From Daldinia sp. FL1419 (taxonomy: Eukaryota; Ascomycota; Sordariomycetes; Xylariales; Hypoxylaceae): DNA of 64,000 nucleotides. The stretch is from the NCBI GenBank assembly GCA_025201765.1, contig MU623401.1:1-64000 (forward strand). The letters run 5' to 3'. A program made the translations under genes and the position numbers. Positions 20,924 to 32,941 of the stretch are shown here, one piece after another. Numbering within the stretch: position 1 is the first letter of the stretch; every line of letters starts with the position of its first letter. The notes beneath the pieces were generated by a model. That model saw only the letters and a program-made list of their open reading frames with translations, was not told where the DNA came from and searched no databases.

Positions 20924-23900
20924 GACTGCGTCCTACTTGAGATACTATCGGGACTGGTATATGTAAGAGGCTCCCATTGGGTCCTCGGGTTACGCAATGG
21001 GCATGTAGTTCGCGGACAATCGAGCTAGCTGCCGGCGGCTTTGTGCAGGACCAAGAGATGATTTGTTCAAGGGGTTCCGAAGAGAGGCTGCTGGTCGGCG
21101 ATGAATGCTTAGAGGGGCGTCTGGGAATGACGGGCAAGATTGGGGGTGCGTTTCGTGATCGACAAGGAGGAAATCTTGCCGGACCGAAGGGCTGTCGGCG
21201 TCCACGTGGTGATCCAAGACCGTACACAATCAGGTACTAGATTGATTACCTTGGTCTCCTTATCCAAACAAGACAAAGTCTCGGTTGCGATCGCGGCAGA
21301 AGGAGACGAGTTAGGGTGTGTATGTGTGTGTTGAACGTAAACGTGGGTTAAGCTCAAAAGCTGCTTGCTAAACCTTTTGGTAAAAACTCAAGAGAAGAAA
21401 AAAAAAACCTGTTGTCAAAAAGGTACAAATTTTTAAATGTTTCTTTACTAAAATAAATTCCTCCAACGTTTGGCCCTTAAACTTTATCCTCAACAACTCC
21501 TCCTTCCTTTCTTTTTCCCGTGTCTTTTTGAGCGCTGGAAAAGGAAGGAATGAATGACATGACATGAATGGCCTCGACGTTGATTCGGGCAATCACGCTT
21601 CAGGCGCAAGACCGACGAAGCCAATAGCGAGGGTCACAAGAACCCGGGTCCATCTTAATCCAGTAGGATGAAGCCATGAGAGCCGAGGGCTTTGGAATTT
21701 TACAGGGGCCGAGAGGACTCGATTGGGAGCCGATTAGAAGCTAGAGGGGCGCTTTCGGCATGGTTTATTAGTGGGGTTCTAGCCCATAAGGCCGTTAAGT
21801 GACCCCCTATAACGCCTTACGAATTATATACAGTAGCTAATTAACCTCACTTGCCTTGTTAGCGGCCTTGGGGGAAAGGAGGGGGAACTATCTTCGCTAG
21901 ACTGTTGTGTACGTTGTGTACGTTGTGTACGTATAGAATATTTGAACGAATGGAAGCCACATACAGCGGAGGCAGAGCAAGTAAGGTACCGATCTCTACC
22001 TATAATCGTTAATTAACCTTTGTGCTTTCCTCGCCGCTATCATGTCATGTTTTAAATGCGGGTTGCTATTACTCGTTTTACTGGTACTACTGGTGACGTC
22101 GTAATACCAACCTTTTGGAAAGAGAGATGTAAGTAGCGCTTAAAGCAATCAAACTGCAGTCAGCGTCACTTGACTTTTAAGCTTTTTTATCTGCCTCTCA
22201 AAACAAATAACTACCTCCAGACAAGTCTAGACTATCATACCTAAGCACACCATCCCTAGTCAACTCCTCGTGACATTGCACATATGCCAAGCACCTTTCG
22301 CGAGCATCAATTCCTAGAGCCAAGCTAACATGCACTCCTTGACGAGCTTGGCTCGCATCGAAGTTTGTCATTATTTGGTCTTGAATTATACCACCTTGAA
22401 CTTCGCAAGTTCCATTGCCAAGTCTTGTTTCCAGAGCCTCGGGTGCTTGAATCTGCAAAGCATATGCATCCACCGCAGCCAACCTCCCTTCCGAACAAAA
22501 TAAGCCAAGCCTACAAACGCATAATGACAGCGCCTCAACGGCTGAAGGCCGTTTGCATCTGAGCGACCGCGCCGTCTGGCTATTACAAAAGGTGGCTAAG
22601 CGGTGGGCGTCGCCTCCTTGCAGGGCTCGATCGACCTTAGCGCTATGTAAAAGTCGATACCAGGATGAACCATGCCGATGATCAATCCTTTTGATCTCAC
22701 CTTATGTACAATACATGAGTGCAACTTACATACCCGTGAACCCGCGTGCGATGTGATACAACCGCTTTCTGTCCGGTGGAAATATCCTTAGAAAGAGTTT
22801 AAAATATTTTCCATTAAGCACGGTACCGTCGACACCGTAGATGGGAATATCACGGAGCAAACGGCGTTAATATATACGCCCTTGGGGTATTGTAGATTTC
22901 CTTCACCCTTTTGGTATTGATATATCGGTAGTCTTCTATCCGAACGAGGTAGCTCCGCGATGGGCATCAAACGAGCTCGAGGATTCGCCCACGACTATGC
23001 AAATAGTATATGATGCGTCGGCTGATCTCGTTGAATCGTTGTTCTAATTTTTCTCTCTCCTGCTGTGTCCCTGATGCTACTGTTAGGTTCGTCCTGTCAG
23101 GGCTGACCACGAGGGTCAAGTTACACCAGATAATTACAATACGACCAACCTATTTTATTCCCCGTCAAGGTGCCGGTCCGGTCATCGATCTACCCGCTTC
23201 ACCCGAGACGCCTACCGACTCCGCGGAGCAGTTCTATATTCCTTATATAGGTACATATAGGTACGCATTGCCACCCTATCGCATTTAGAAGTACCCCACA
23301 GCGCAGCAAGTCCCACCATCTAGATTACATTCGCAGCGTATATCTTATTTCGGCAAGTGTCCCAGAAGTCAGACGTGACCGTATTAGAGGTTCAAGCATA
23401 GAGACGCTCTCGATACTTCCAACATCCGTTAGATGAGCCCTTTGAAGCAAATATTTATTTGTTCCTATCCCTATATTCAATGTGCAGGCCTTCACTACCT
23501 TTAATGAGCCAAAGTAGCCAGCCACACTGCCGGCGGTGAGTACTGTCAATCAGTATGGCTGTTGTTAGCCTTAAAAATACGCGTCACCAGCTGCACCGTT
23601 GTTGTACGACACAACCCACCAATTACCGTTTGAGCTAGATCAGTCTATTTCCCCAATTCAGAGTAGAGCTGGTTAAGCCGTCGATCTTATCATATGAGTG
23701 GCAATATATGGCGTCTATGAGCAATTTCTTTTGCATTACAGCCGGTTGCTCTGAAAGTATAGTGCTCGCTGAGCTTTTTTTTTTCCTTACATCTATTACC
23801 TGAGCCTATTTTTGTTGTTGGTATGCCATCAATAATAGCTCGAGCAATGACCCAGGAACAAATAATGGTATTCGTCGCAATAATAAAGGACCAATTATTC

Positions 23901-25536
23901 CTCCAATGTCTTATGCAGAATCTCGATTAACTCGATTAACCAATGGCTTGGTCTATCACCACCAGCATCTATACCTCGTACTGCGTATAAATAGCTTGGA
24001 ATCATTATACACCTACCCCCTTTATGATACTTGATGCATCAGATGTACCTTTGGCCTAGAGTTGACTCTACTTAGGGAATTCTAGGTATACATCATCTAC
24101 AATCTTTATTGTTGTTCTCAAGCCATACGCTCAACCATGTTGGCCACCATAAACCCTCTACAATTGCGGGAGGTGCATATTACCCCTGATGTACTGCATA
24201 GTCGGTCTCCATCCGAGTCGTCCTTATTCGTGCCTACAGAGCTTGGGACCGGCCAGGAATTCCACGAAACCCCATGATGCGGCATTTGATGTCATCTTAA
24301 TCCTGGTATCTAAGTCATCCAACGTTTGGCAAATGCCATACCGCCCCGAAGCAGCCGAGTCCCTGACCGCTCAATAGGCGAATTGATAATCATATAGCGG
24401 CTTCTCTAAGCCCTCGCTATTCTATTGGGTAGCCTGAAAGCTTAAATTGGCAAGATATTCCGGCCAGGTACCGCCATGTTCAGGTACGCCGTGGTAAAGA
24501 GATCTGGGACCTTGACGGGCTTGGCTCGGAAACTCGACCCCCCTCAGCGAGGGTTTATGCATGGCTATGGCATGTAATTATCAACTGGAAGATCGATATA
24601 TATGAGAGACGTAATGTATCGCCGTATGTGGTATATGTCGACGTTGTGATGAATACGAGGTACCTGCAGCAAAAAGTAAGCAGCTTATCGTGCAACACCC
24701 ACGGGAACGAGGTTCTACCATGAAGAGGCGTCCCTTGAAATACCCTCCAACACGAATCTAGTTAGCCAATCTTATTCTCTCCAGCACAGCAGGTAGAATA
24801 CGGCAGCAAGAATCGAAATGGAGCGAACTATTGGAAGTATGGATGTCGTATATGCTTTCGGCCTTCTATCATTGTTGAGTTATCATTTAGCCCGGCATAT
24901 ATAACCTACAAGACCCCAAGCTCGAGATAAGACACCTTTTAGCCTAATGGAAGTCTAACTTCCGGCTCCAAAATAGTAGTGGCTGTGTTACATGCAAGGT
25001 ACGCCTGGTCCGTGATTGGCCGGTAGCTTTTGAAGAGAGATGCCGTCTTGGTGTCGACTAGTCGACCTACGTAATTTGTGTATATTCTTGTAGACATCGA
25101 GTATAATCGAAATTCCTACAACTCGCGTTATCGAAAGTGGCAAGAGACAGTCTAGGACATGGGAAGCCTGTTGAGCAATAATATCCCACAATGAGAGACC
25201 TGATTGCAAAAGATGAGTTGAAAATGTAAGATAATACAATAGGAAATATTACGTTATATGGACGAAGAGGATGGCAATAGAAGGGAATATAGAATGCAAG
25301 ATACACATGAAGCCCTTGCTGCGTAGAAATGTACGAAAATTACGAGGAACGGCGATAAAAATGTTATAGGCACTAAATCAGATATACTCTATCAGATGAT
25401 GGTTCATGCTGCATTTATATTATATGATATTGTATTTTTATTACTACAACACAGACACACAGCCGTCGGCTTTACTACAGGTATCTCATTTTGTTATAAC
25501 TCTCTCTACTCCTATTACCATCACCAACTGACTGAC
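20924..25536. other. Gene-poor 4.6-kb region
   Basis: Contains the promoter of the zinc-cluster gene and the 3' flank of SEC6. Base composition is ordinary, not AT-rich. Small open frames occur on both strands but none shows a recognisable domain or a full gene structure. There is a 9-bp tandem repeat TTGTGTACG (three copies, 21904-21932) and a long minus-strand open frame at 22198-22700, listed separately. A decayed gene or a non-coding RNA locus would both fit; I cannot support either. Confidence 0.5.
22198..22700 (-). other. Unassigned 500-bp open frame
   Basis: About 166 codons without a stop on the minus strand, in a region of ordinary base composition. The composition looks protein-like: segments such as VDRALQGGDAHRLATF, AAVDAYALQIQAPEALE and GGIIQDQIMTNFDASQ. 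There is no ATG at its head (the first Met is deep inside), so if coding it would be an exon or a gene remnant. I recognise no family. It could equally be chance. Confidence 0.2.
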
Positions 25537-27792
25537 TTACTTGACCTTCCCCATAATCGTCTCGGCGCCCCTGACAACATCCATCTGCGCCGCGCGCGCC
25601 TTGACCGCATTCAACATGCCTCTCTCGAAGTCGTCGCGGGACCTCAACACCGCCTCCACCCACGTGATCTGCAGGTCCCAGTACTTGGTCTTGAAGTCCT
25701 GGAAGACATCCGGAACGCTTTCCTTCGGGGCCGTTAGCAAGCCGAGGAAATCCTCTGTCACGCGCCAGCTCTGCATGATGTCGTTGCCGAGGTCGGCGTT
25801 GGGCAGGGAGCGGAAGTACTCGAAAGCGGTCGACACGTCGTTGAAGATCTTGTCCTGGAAGGGTTCCGTGCGGCGGAACTTGGCGCCTTTGTTGCGCACG
25901 CTCATGAGGTATTGCGCCAGGAGCTCGTCTGCTAGAATCTGGATGAAGACGTCGACGAGGGAGTGGTGCAGCACCTGTTGGTAATCGCCGACGTACTCCT
26001 CGATGGTGATGACCATTTGTTTCATCGCGGTGGTCTCGTACCAGCGCGGCGTGAAGAATGTCGGCATGACGGTCTTGAAGTCGACGGTTATGACGAGTTG
26101 GGCGAATTTGTTTAGACACCAGGTACTCAAGTCGATGTAGCTCTCGCTAAGCGAGGCGATTTCGTTTTCGGCACGCTCCATGTATTGCGGCGTGACGAGG
26201 GGTTCGAACTTCTGCTTGAAGCTCGAAAGGTAAGCGAGGCGGCCTTCTTCCTCGTTGTCGTCGATGCACGCCATCTGGTCGTTGGCAGTGGCAATAAGCC
26301 AATCCTGCAAAGCCTGGAAACCCTCTAACTCGGGTATCTTGTCGGCCTCGTATATCGCCGCTTCTTCCTCGAGCATCTTCTGGAAAGACTGTTGTCGGCC
26401 GCGTAGACGGAGGAACATGGCGTCAATAACACCCTCGGCAACATCTGTTCTCTGCGAGTTCGCTGCCGCATCGACTTGTTCTCGTAACATGCGCCACATG
26501 TCGACCAGATTCTTGGTACGGAAATAGCCATACTCGTCCGTATCCAGATTCGAGCCTTCGACGTTTCGGTCCGCAAAGTCGCGCCTCTCCTGCGCGAAGA
26601 TACGCTCGATCCATTCGTCGAGGAATTTAATAATGAGTTGTCGGAAGTCCTTGACCAGCTCTTGCTCCCGGTTGTCGAGGACGTGTGGTCTGAGGTCGGC
26701 CTCCGAGAAGCCGAGTTTTCGCATCTTCTTGTAGTATTTCTCTGGCCAGTTGATAATTTCTAGAGTGTTGGCGGAGCTAGACTCGGGATCATCGATCATG
26801 CTGATTAGGAAGTCGTGCATCAGTTGGTGGTATATATCGCCGTATGTCTTGAGGATCTTCCACTTCTTGGGCATCAGAGTCACCATTCCTTGTTTAACGG
26901 CATTGAGGTCGTTGAAGAACCACTTCATAATTTTGTCGAGCTTGGTAGGATCATCTAGGAACTCCCCTCTGGCTTCAGCAAACTGCCCCTCGCAGTTGAC
27001 CGAAATTGCCTTCAAGAACTTCTCCTTGTAGCCTCGGACCTTCTTGGCACCATCCGTAATGCTTTGGAATCGTGTAGCCATTTCCTTGTGATCTTTTAAG
27101 GCTTCCTGCAGAGCTTCGACTCTTTGGTCGCTCTTCTCCTCGGCCTCGACTATAATTGCTAGACGGACCACCAGACTATTATTATCGGCGATCAGGAGGT
27201 TGATCATGTTCAACGCAATGAGGCCGACGTGCTCGTCGAACCAGTCTATCGCGTCGTCCAGTCTCGAAAAGTAGTTCTCTAACGTAGATTGTAGGCTAGG
27301 GTCGTCGGCCCGTTGTATCTGTTCCATAGCGTCGTCTCGGATATTTCGTAGCTGCGTTAGTTCGTAGTGGACCGAGAGGAGGTTCGGCATGTTTTCCTTA
27401 TCCTCTTCGTCTTCTTTCAGCATACCGTCCACCCTATTAAGGCGATCGTTGAATGTCTGGAGATTTTCCACCATGGTTTCCACGGCACCGAAATTCCTAT
27501 GGGCTTGAGATACCAAGTTTATGCTGGCAAAGTCTTTTATCATATCCTGCGATTCGGAGCAAAGCTTGTCGATCTTCATCATCTCGTCCCTGATCGCTTG
27601 TAATGTCTTTTGGCCATCGGTGATGCCGCTCATACCGGTTTGCGTCATCTCCAGCTGATCCCGTAGTCCTCCTCGCAGCTGCGAGTCGACAGCTCCTTTC
27701 TTGCGCGTGAATTCCAGCTTCAGGGCGGGGATCTTGTCGAGGTCATCTGGGTGTCGGAGGAGCTCGGAGAGCTTGACTGGCGGCGCGTCCAT
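25537..27792 (-). CDS. SEC6: Exocyst complex subunit Sec6
   Basis: Subunit of the octameric exocyst that tethers secretory vesicles at the plasma membrane, in fungi mostly at the hyphal tip and septa. Intronless, 751 residues, the usual Sec6 length. Seen: an N-terminal coiled-coil stretch (KTLQAIRDEMMKIDKL, NFGAVETMVENLQTFNDRLN) followed by the helical Sec6 body, including ALNMINLLIADNNSLVVRL, NWPEKYYKKMRKLGF, LVDMWRMLREQVDAAANS and C-terminal TEDFLGLLTAPKESVPDVF. The start is the first ATG and gives the conserved opening MDAPPVKLSELLRHPDDL. It stands alone between two gene-poor stretches. Confidence 0.96.
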   Translation of the reverse strand: MDAPPVKLSELLRHPDDLDKIPALKLEFTRKKGAVDSQLRGGLRDQLEMTQTGMSGITDGQKTLQAIRDEMMKIDKLCSESQDMIKDFASINLVSQAHRNFGAVETMVENLQTFNDRLNRVDGMLKEDEEDKENMPNLLSVHYELTQLRNIRDDAMEQIQRADDPSLQSTLENYFSRLDDAIDWFDEHVGLIALNMINLLIADNNSLVVRLAIIVEAEEKSDQRVEALQEALKDHKEMATRFQSITDGAKKVRGYKEKFLKAISVNCEGQFAEARGEFLDDPTKLDKIMKWFFNDLNAVKQGMVTLMPKKWKILKTYGDIYHQLMHDFLISMIDDPESSSANTLEIINWPEKYYKKMRKLGFSEADLRPHVLDNREQELVKDFRQLIIKFLDEWIERIFAQERRDFADRNVEGSNLDTDEYGYFRTKNLVDMWRMLREQVDAAANSQRTDVAEGVIDAMFLRLRGRQQSFQKMLEEEAAIYEADKIPELEGFQALQDWLIATANDQMACIDDNEEEGRLAYLSSFKQKFEPLVTPQYMERAENEIASLSESYIDLSTWCLNKFAQLVITVDFKTVMPTFFTPRWYETTAMKQMVITIEEYVGDYQQVLHHSLVDVFIQILADELLAQYLMSVRNKGAKFRRTEPFQDKIFNDVSTAFEYFRSLPNADLGNDIMQSWRVTEDFLGLLTAPKESVPDVFQDFKTKYWDLQITWVEAVLRSRDDFERGMLNAVKARAAQMDVVRGAETIMGKVK

Positions 27793-28559
27793 GGTGAAAG
27801 TCGGCGGGGCACCGCTGCGACCGTCATGCGGATTTCGTATCTCAGATCATTCCCGCAGTAAATCGGACCTTATGCTTGGTAGAGAAATCAATCGTGCTCG
27901 TTTTCGCCGGCGTTGCTCGTGGTGTAGGAATGTTCGCCAGGTTACGTGTAAAGTGGTATTTAATTGGTCGTGATGCGCCCTCGGCCTGCAAGCTGACGTT
28001 TAAAGGTGAACCCTGAAACTTCATTCGATAAGCGCATCGACCTTGATAAATGGAACCTGACTTGGCGACAAACAAATAAAGCTCGCATAGGCGCATGCAG
28101 CAAGAGGCATTAGGATATATGCACCAGTCCGGATAAGGTAACCTTCACTTTACCGTTTCTGTTCACAACGTCGTTTCCTTTCTTCACTTCGGAACCATAA
28201 CTCAAATTGTGACGTTATAAAACAAGCCGTAATAATTAACGATTAAAAGTAACTCACTCCAGCAAAGTTCTCATACCATAATAATATCCCCGGATATCTT
28301 ATTCAACTGCAAAACTCCAGGTTCTAGACTCCATGATATCCAGTACTCGAGTAAAAGGCAACCAAACTACAAGTTCCAGCAGCTTGGAATTTTTACACAG
28401 CAATAATTCATTAATCTATGTCTTTCTTATTTCATTAGTTGCGCCACAATCCTAACTAACCAATCAGCTCCCAAAGAAATCCCCCGCACTTTTAAACGTT
28501 TTCAACTATTGTACAACAACCTCCTATCAGAAACATATATAACCTATCTCAAAAGACCA
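27793..28559. other. SEC6 upstream region
   Basis: Promoter side of SEC6 grading into the AT-rich block. No gene seen. Confidence 0.5.
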
Positions 28560-31300
28560 CAAATTCAACTATCTTTCAAATAATACTAATTATTAATATT
28601 TTTACGTAAATTTCAAATTAATATAATAAATCAAAATGGTTTGGGATTTTTTTTGTACCCCGTGCACGCGCCTGTGACTTCCCGTGGCGTACAGCTTTTT
28701 TAGTTGAACAAGAACTTACATCAGTAAATTCCCCTTAAAATCATTTAACTAGGATATTAAACAAAAACTCTAATTCAACAAAAACTCTAATTCAACAAAA
28801 GCTCTAATAACTAAATACAAAATAATTATATCCTAAAGAAAATAAATACTAAAATAATTAAATAAAAGACTAATAAAAATAACTACTTAAAATAATAATT
28901 AGCATTTAAAAAATAAAATAGATAATATATTCAATAAAAGACAAGAAAATTATAAACTATTATAAAAAACTATAAAAAAAATTAAATAAATTAATATTTA
29001 AAAACTTAACTTAATCAAACAAAAATCAACACTTAAAAACCTATACTATTAAATATAACCTTATAACAAATTAAAAATTTAAATAAAATAAAAAATATAA
29101 AGTAATTATATCCTAAAAAAAATATTAAAATAATCAAATAAAAAAACTAATAAAAAAAATTAATTAATAATGGTAATATGTTTTTAAAAGGTTATATTCA
29201 ACAAAAAAATAAAAAACATATATATTCATATAAAACACTCTATAATAAACTAACAATTCTATACTTAAAAACTTAAACTAATTAAATAAGAAAAATAATT
29301 TTTAAAAACTTATTTATATTTAAAAAAACCTATAGAAACCTAAAAGGATTAACTCCATAAAAACTAATAAAATATTATAAAGTAATTTTAATTATATAAT
29401 TATATTACTCCAAATATTAAAAAATAAACTAAATATTTATATTATTAAATAGGAACTCTAATAGTTCTTATAGGATATACCCTATATTTCAATTAACTTA
29501 TAACAAACTAAAGGTTATATAAATTAGAGGATATAAAGTAACTATATTTTAAAAAAAATATTAAAATAATTAAGTAAAAAAATTAATAATAGTAAATACT
29601 TACCAATAAAAAAACATACAAAATTAAATAAATAATATATTTAATAAAAAAGTAAACTCATAAATTATTGTAAAATCAATAAAAAGAATATAATAATCCT
29701 TGCAAACTTAAACTAATTAAATAAGAATCAATTTTTAAGGACCTATTTATGTACAGAAAAAGCCTGTAAAAACCTTAGAAAGGCTATTCTATAAAAATTA
29801 ATAAGTTTTTATAAAATAGTTTCAATTATATAATTATATTATCCCAGTTTAATATATTAAATAAAAGTTTTAATAATTAAATATAAGGTAATTATATCCT
29901 AAAAAAGGTACATATTTAAATAATTAAATAATAAATTAATAAAATTAAATGTTAATAATGGTAATTAGTACTTAAAAAATAAAATAAATAATATATTTAA
30001 TAAAAAAACAAATTTATAAACTATTGTAAAAACTATAAAAAAAATAATATTTTTGTAAAATTTAATTTAATTAAATAAAAATTAATTTTTAAAAATTTAT
30101 ATATTAAATAAGAACTCTAATAGTTCCTATAGGATACGCCCTATATTTCAACTACCCCATAACTAACTATCTCCTAAAAAATGTAAGTATATATTAAAAT
30201 GATTAAGTAAAATGTTGATTAATAGAGATGATTATTAGTTCTTAAAAGGTAAAATAAACAATATATTTAACAAAAAAAAAAAACCATAAACTATAGCAAG
30301 AAGTTATATAAAAGGTGATACTTAAAAAATTTGACCTAATTAAGTAAAAATTAACTCTTAAGGGCTTATTTATGTTTAAAAAAGCCTATGAAAACCCTAA
30401 AAATGTTTATTCTATAAAGGTTATTAAAATTTTACAAAGTAATTTCAATTACGTAATTATACTACCCCAATTCACTATAATAAAAAATTTAATTTAATTA
30501 AATAAAAATCAACTCTTAGGGACTTATATATTAAATAAGAACTATAATAGAATAAGAATTGTAATAAAACAGGAATTGTAATAGAATAGGAACTATAATA
30601 GAACAAAAACTTTAATAACTAAGTAAATATAAGGTTATTATATTCTAAAAAATAATATTAAAACAATTAAATAAAAAAATTAATAAAAATAATTATTAAC
30701 AATAATAACTAATACTCAAGAAATAATATTTAATAAAAAAGCAAATTTATAATCTATTATAAAAATTATAAGAAAAAATAATAATCCTATTAAACTTAAT
30801 CTAATTAAACAAGGATTAATTTTTAAAAACCTATATATTAAACAAAAGCTCATATAAAATATACCCTACACTTCAACTACCCCATAACAAATTAAAGATT
30901 ATATAAAATAAAATATTTTAGGTAATTATATCCTAAAAAAAATATTAAAATAATCAAACGAAAGATTAATAAAAATAATTATTTACCAATAATAACGCAC
31001 TATAAAAAATTATATTAAAAAGAAAACTAAAACTATATATTATTATACGAAGGCTCTATAAAGGTAAATTTTAAAGGACTATAATAAACTTAAACTAATC
31101 AAATAAGAAGGATAACTCTTAAGACATATTTATATTCTAAAAAGCCTATAAAGACCTTAAAAAGGTTAATTCTATAAAGGCAAATAAGGTTTTACAAAGT
31201 AGCTTTAATTACGTAATTATATTACCCCAATTTTAAAATTAATTAATCCTAAAAGTCAAACTAATCGCGAAGCAACCAATCCAAAAAAACTAGTTTATAT
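28560..31300. repeat. AT-rich array of diverged tandem repeats (RIP-like)
   Basis: About 2.7 kb of extreme AT-richness holding recurring words that are not explained by composition alone. A word like TAATTATATCCTAAA recurs seven times (near 28831, 29103, 29537, 29885, 30166, 30633, 30920). A second word, ending with the palindrome-like AATTACGTAATTAT and then TACCCCAATT, recurs four times (29382-29413, 29819-29847, 30439-30472, 31201-31233). Each copy of the second word follows the same order of words (ACTTAAACTAATTAAATAAG, then AAAAGCCTATAAAAACC). Copies differ mainly by A/T substitutions and small indels. A single GC-rich island sits at 28655-28697. This fits several repeat copies degraded by RIP; the source element is not recognisable. 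The block ends about 10 bp before the next gene's stop codon. Confidence 0.75.
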
Positions 31301-31309
31301 ATCATTAAA

Positions 31310-32941
31310 TTATACGGAGCTATTCTTCGAACGCCGTAACCAGCCTATATCACCGCCGCTTTTCGTCGGAGAATGGCTACGATCTGTCCTTTCGGTTATA
31401 CTCCTTAGCTCATCACGATGCGGCATTAACCTTTCATTATGTTCCTTCGTATTCTCTTTTCCTTCCTCTATCCGGCGCTGGACTTCGGTCGTAACCATTA
31501 TAGCGCCCGTCTGATCACTTTTATGTGGAAATATCTCGTCCTGGCTACCGTTCTCGCTAATCACATCCATCCCCGTGGCTGTCACTAGGCTTGTCATGCC
31601 GAATGCGTTGGTCTGACTTTGACTCCTCGTCTTCGAAGTTTTCTGTGATTGTATATAATTCTTGCGGTTTCGATTCTTGAGTGGTATCGAGAGTGCGTTG
31701 TTCCCGGATCGGCCGTACGAGTCTGCGCCAGACGAGAGGCCTAAGGCGCTATTAAGTCCCGGGATAAATGCTGCAACCTGTCTGAGCGAGGGGATGCAGG
31801 AACATATTATGAGCGCGCATATCTCCACCATCGACCATATAAGGGGCTCTGTGAGCTCGTCTGTTGTAAAGTGTTACTAAACGCCGGTTCGTCGTGGCCA
31901 TGGAAGCACTTACATGTATCGTCTTGGCCTATGCCTGTGACATAGACGATACGAATTATGGATATAGACGTCACACTATATTCATACTCAGCAAAAAAGC
32001 CCGCGAGTTCTTCGCTCTCAACTACTCACAGTAATCCCAAAGAAAGCATGCAGATAAGCCCCAGCCTTTTAACAATGGGTAGTTGAAGTCTCCACGTCGA
32101 AGGTATAGGTTCGATGAATAGAGTGAGATCGGTAATTAGGTTGAAGACGAACTAAATAGGGTCAAGGCACCCAACTCAGCATCCCAATACATCAAACAAA
32201 ATTTCAATAACCTACGGTAGAATACCAAAGAGGATGAAGATCAAAGCAAGTCCCTTCCAAATTAAAGTCCCATGATTTCCGGACGGGGCTGCACTTAAAC
32301 AGGACAACGAATGTTTCCTCGATGGCTTGCGCAAAGAGAAACGCTATTAGGAATTTGTTGACAATTCTGAACCCGCCCTCCGGAAATATCCTCAGGTAGA
32401 GCACCGCAAAGCTCGCCTTCGCTGCCGGAACTCCCCAACTATACGTTATCGAGCTGGCGATTTGAAGCTGGACGGAATTAGTTTACAAGTGCTTAACAAG
32501 ATTACTAATTGGTCTCTAACCTGTAGGTATTTGTTGTAGTCTTCGTCTCCGACTTCATCACGATGGCTCCCGAGCCCGTGTTGTGTAGCTTTCTCATAGT
32601 TAGTCTGCTTCTGAGTGGAGGATATAAATATACATACCGAGCATTACGCAAGAACATATCCCTATTGATAATATCTACAACAATTAGTTGACGATTCTTC
32701 GAGGCTATCCATGCAGATTAGGTCCCTCGAAAGCGACGTACCCAGCTAATCAAGATTAAAACTAAGAGACGTAAGTAACCGATTCTCGTCGAATTCAGGG
32801 GTTATAGACACACTAACCATCATCGACGCCCATAGTCTTATGCAACCACCTCGCCATAATCCTCGAAGCCATAGACACCGCAGTAATTGCCACCAGCACC
32901 GCCCCAGCGCTGACGACTGAATGCACCTTGGAAGCGGCCAT
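31310..32941 (-). CDS. Pth11-type rhodopsin-domain membrane receptor
   Basis: Seven-pass membrane protein of the fungus-specific Pth11-like GPCR class (rhodopsin domain), candidates for surface or nutrient sensing. Eight exons: 32941-32818, 32761-32742, 32674-32638, 32588-32521, 32467-32216, 32151-32030, 31975-31914, 31860-31310, giving 411 residues. Seen: first membrane segment VVSAGAVLVAITAVSMASRI, then VDDVLILISW, the family motif HGLGSHRDEVG, SWGVPAAKASFAVLYLRIF, TDLTLFIEPIPSTWRLQLP, and the final EPLIWSMVEICALIICSCIP. A cytoplasmic tail of about 150 residues rich in Ser, Arg and Lys follows. No CFEM cysteine domain is present. Exon 2 is only 20 nt. The gene is intact although the AT-rich block begins directly after its stop codon. 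Confidence 0.88.

Noticed and set aside
22590..22640. Pol III A-box-like TGGCTAAGCGG, possible SINE or tRNA relic
   Set aside because: The putative B box has about three mismatches and no stems fold; it also lies in the unexplained open frame.
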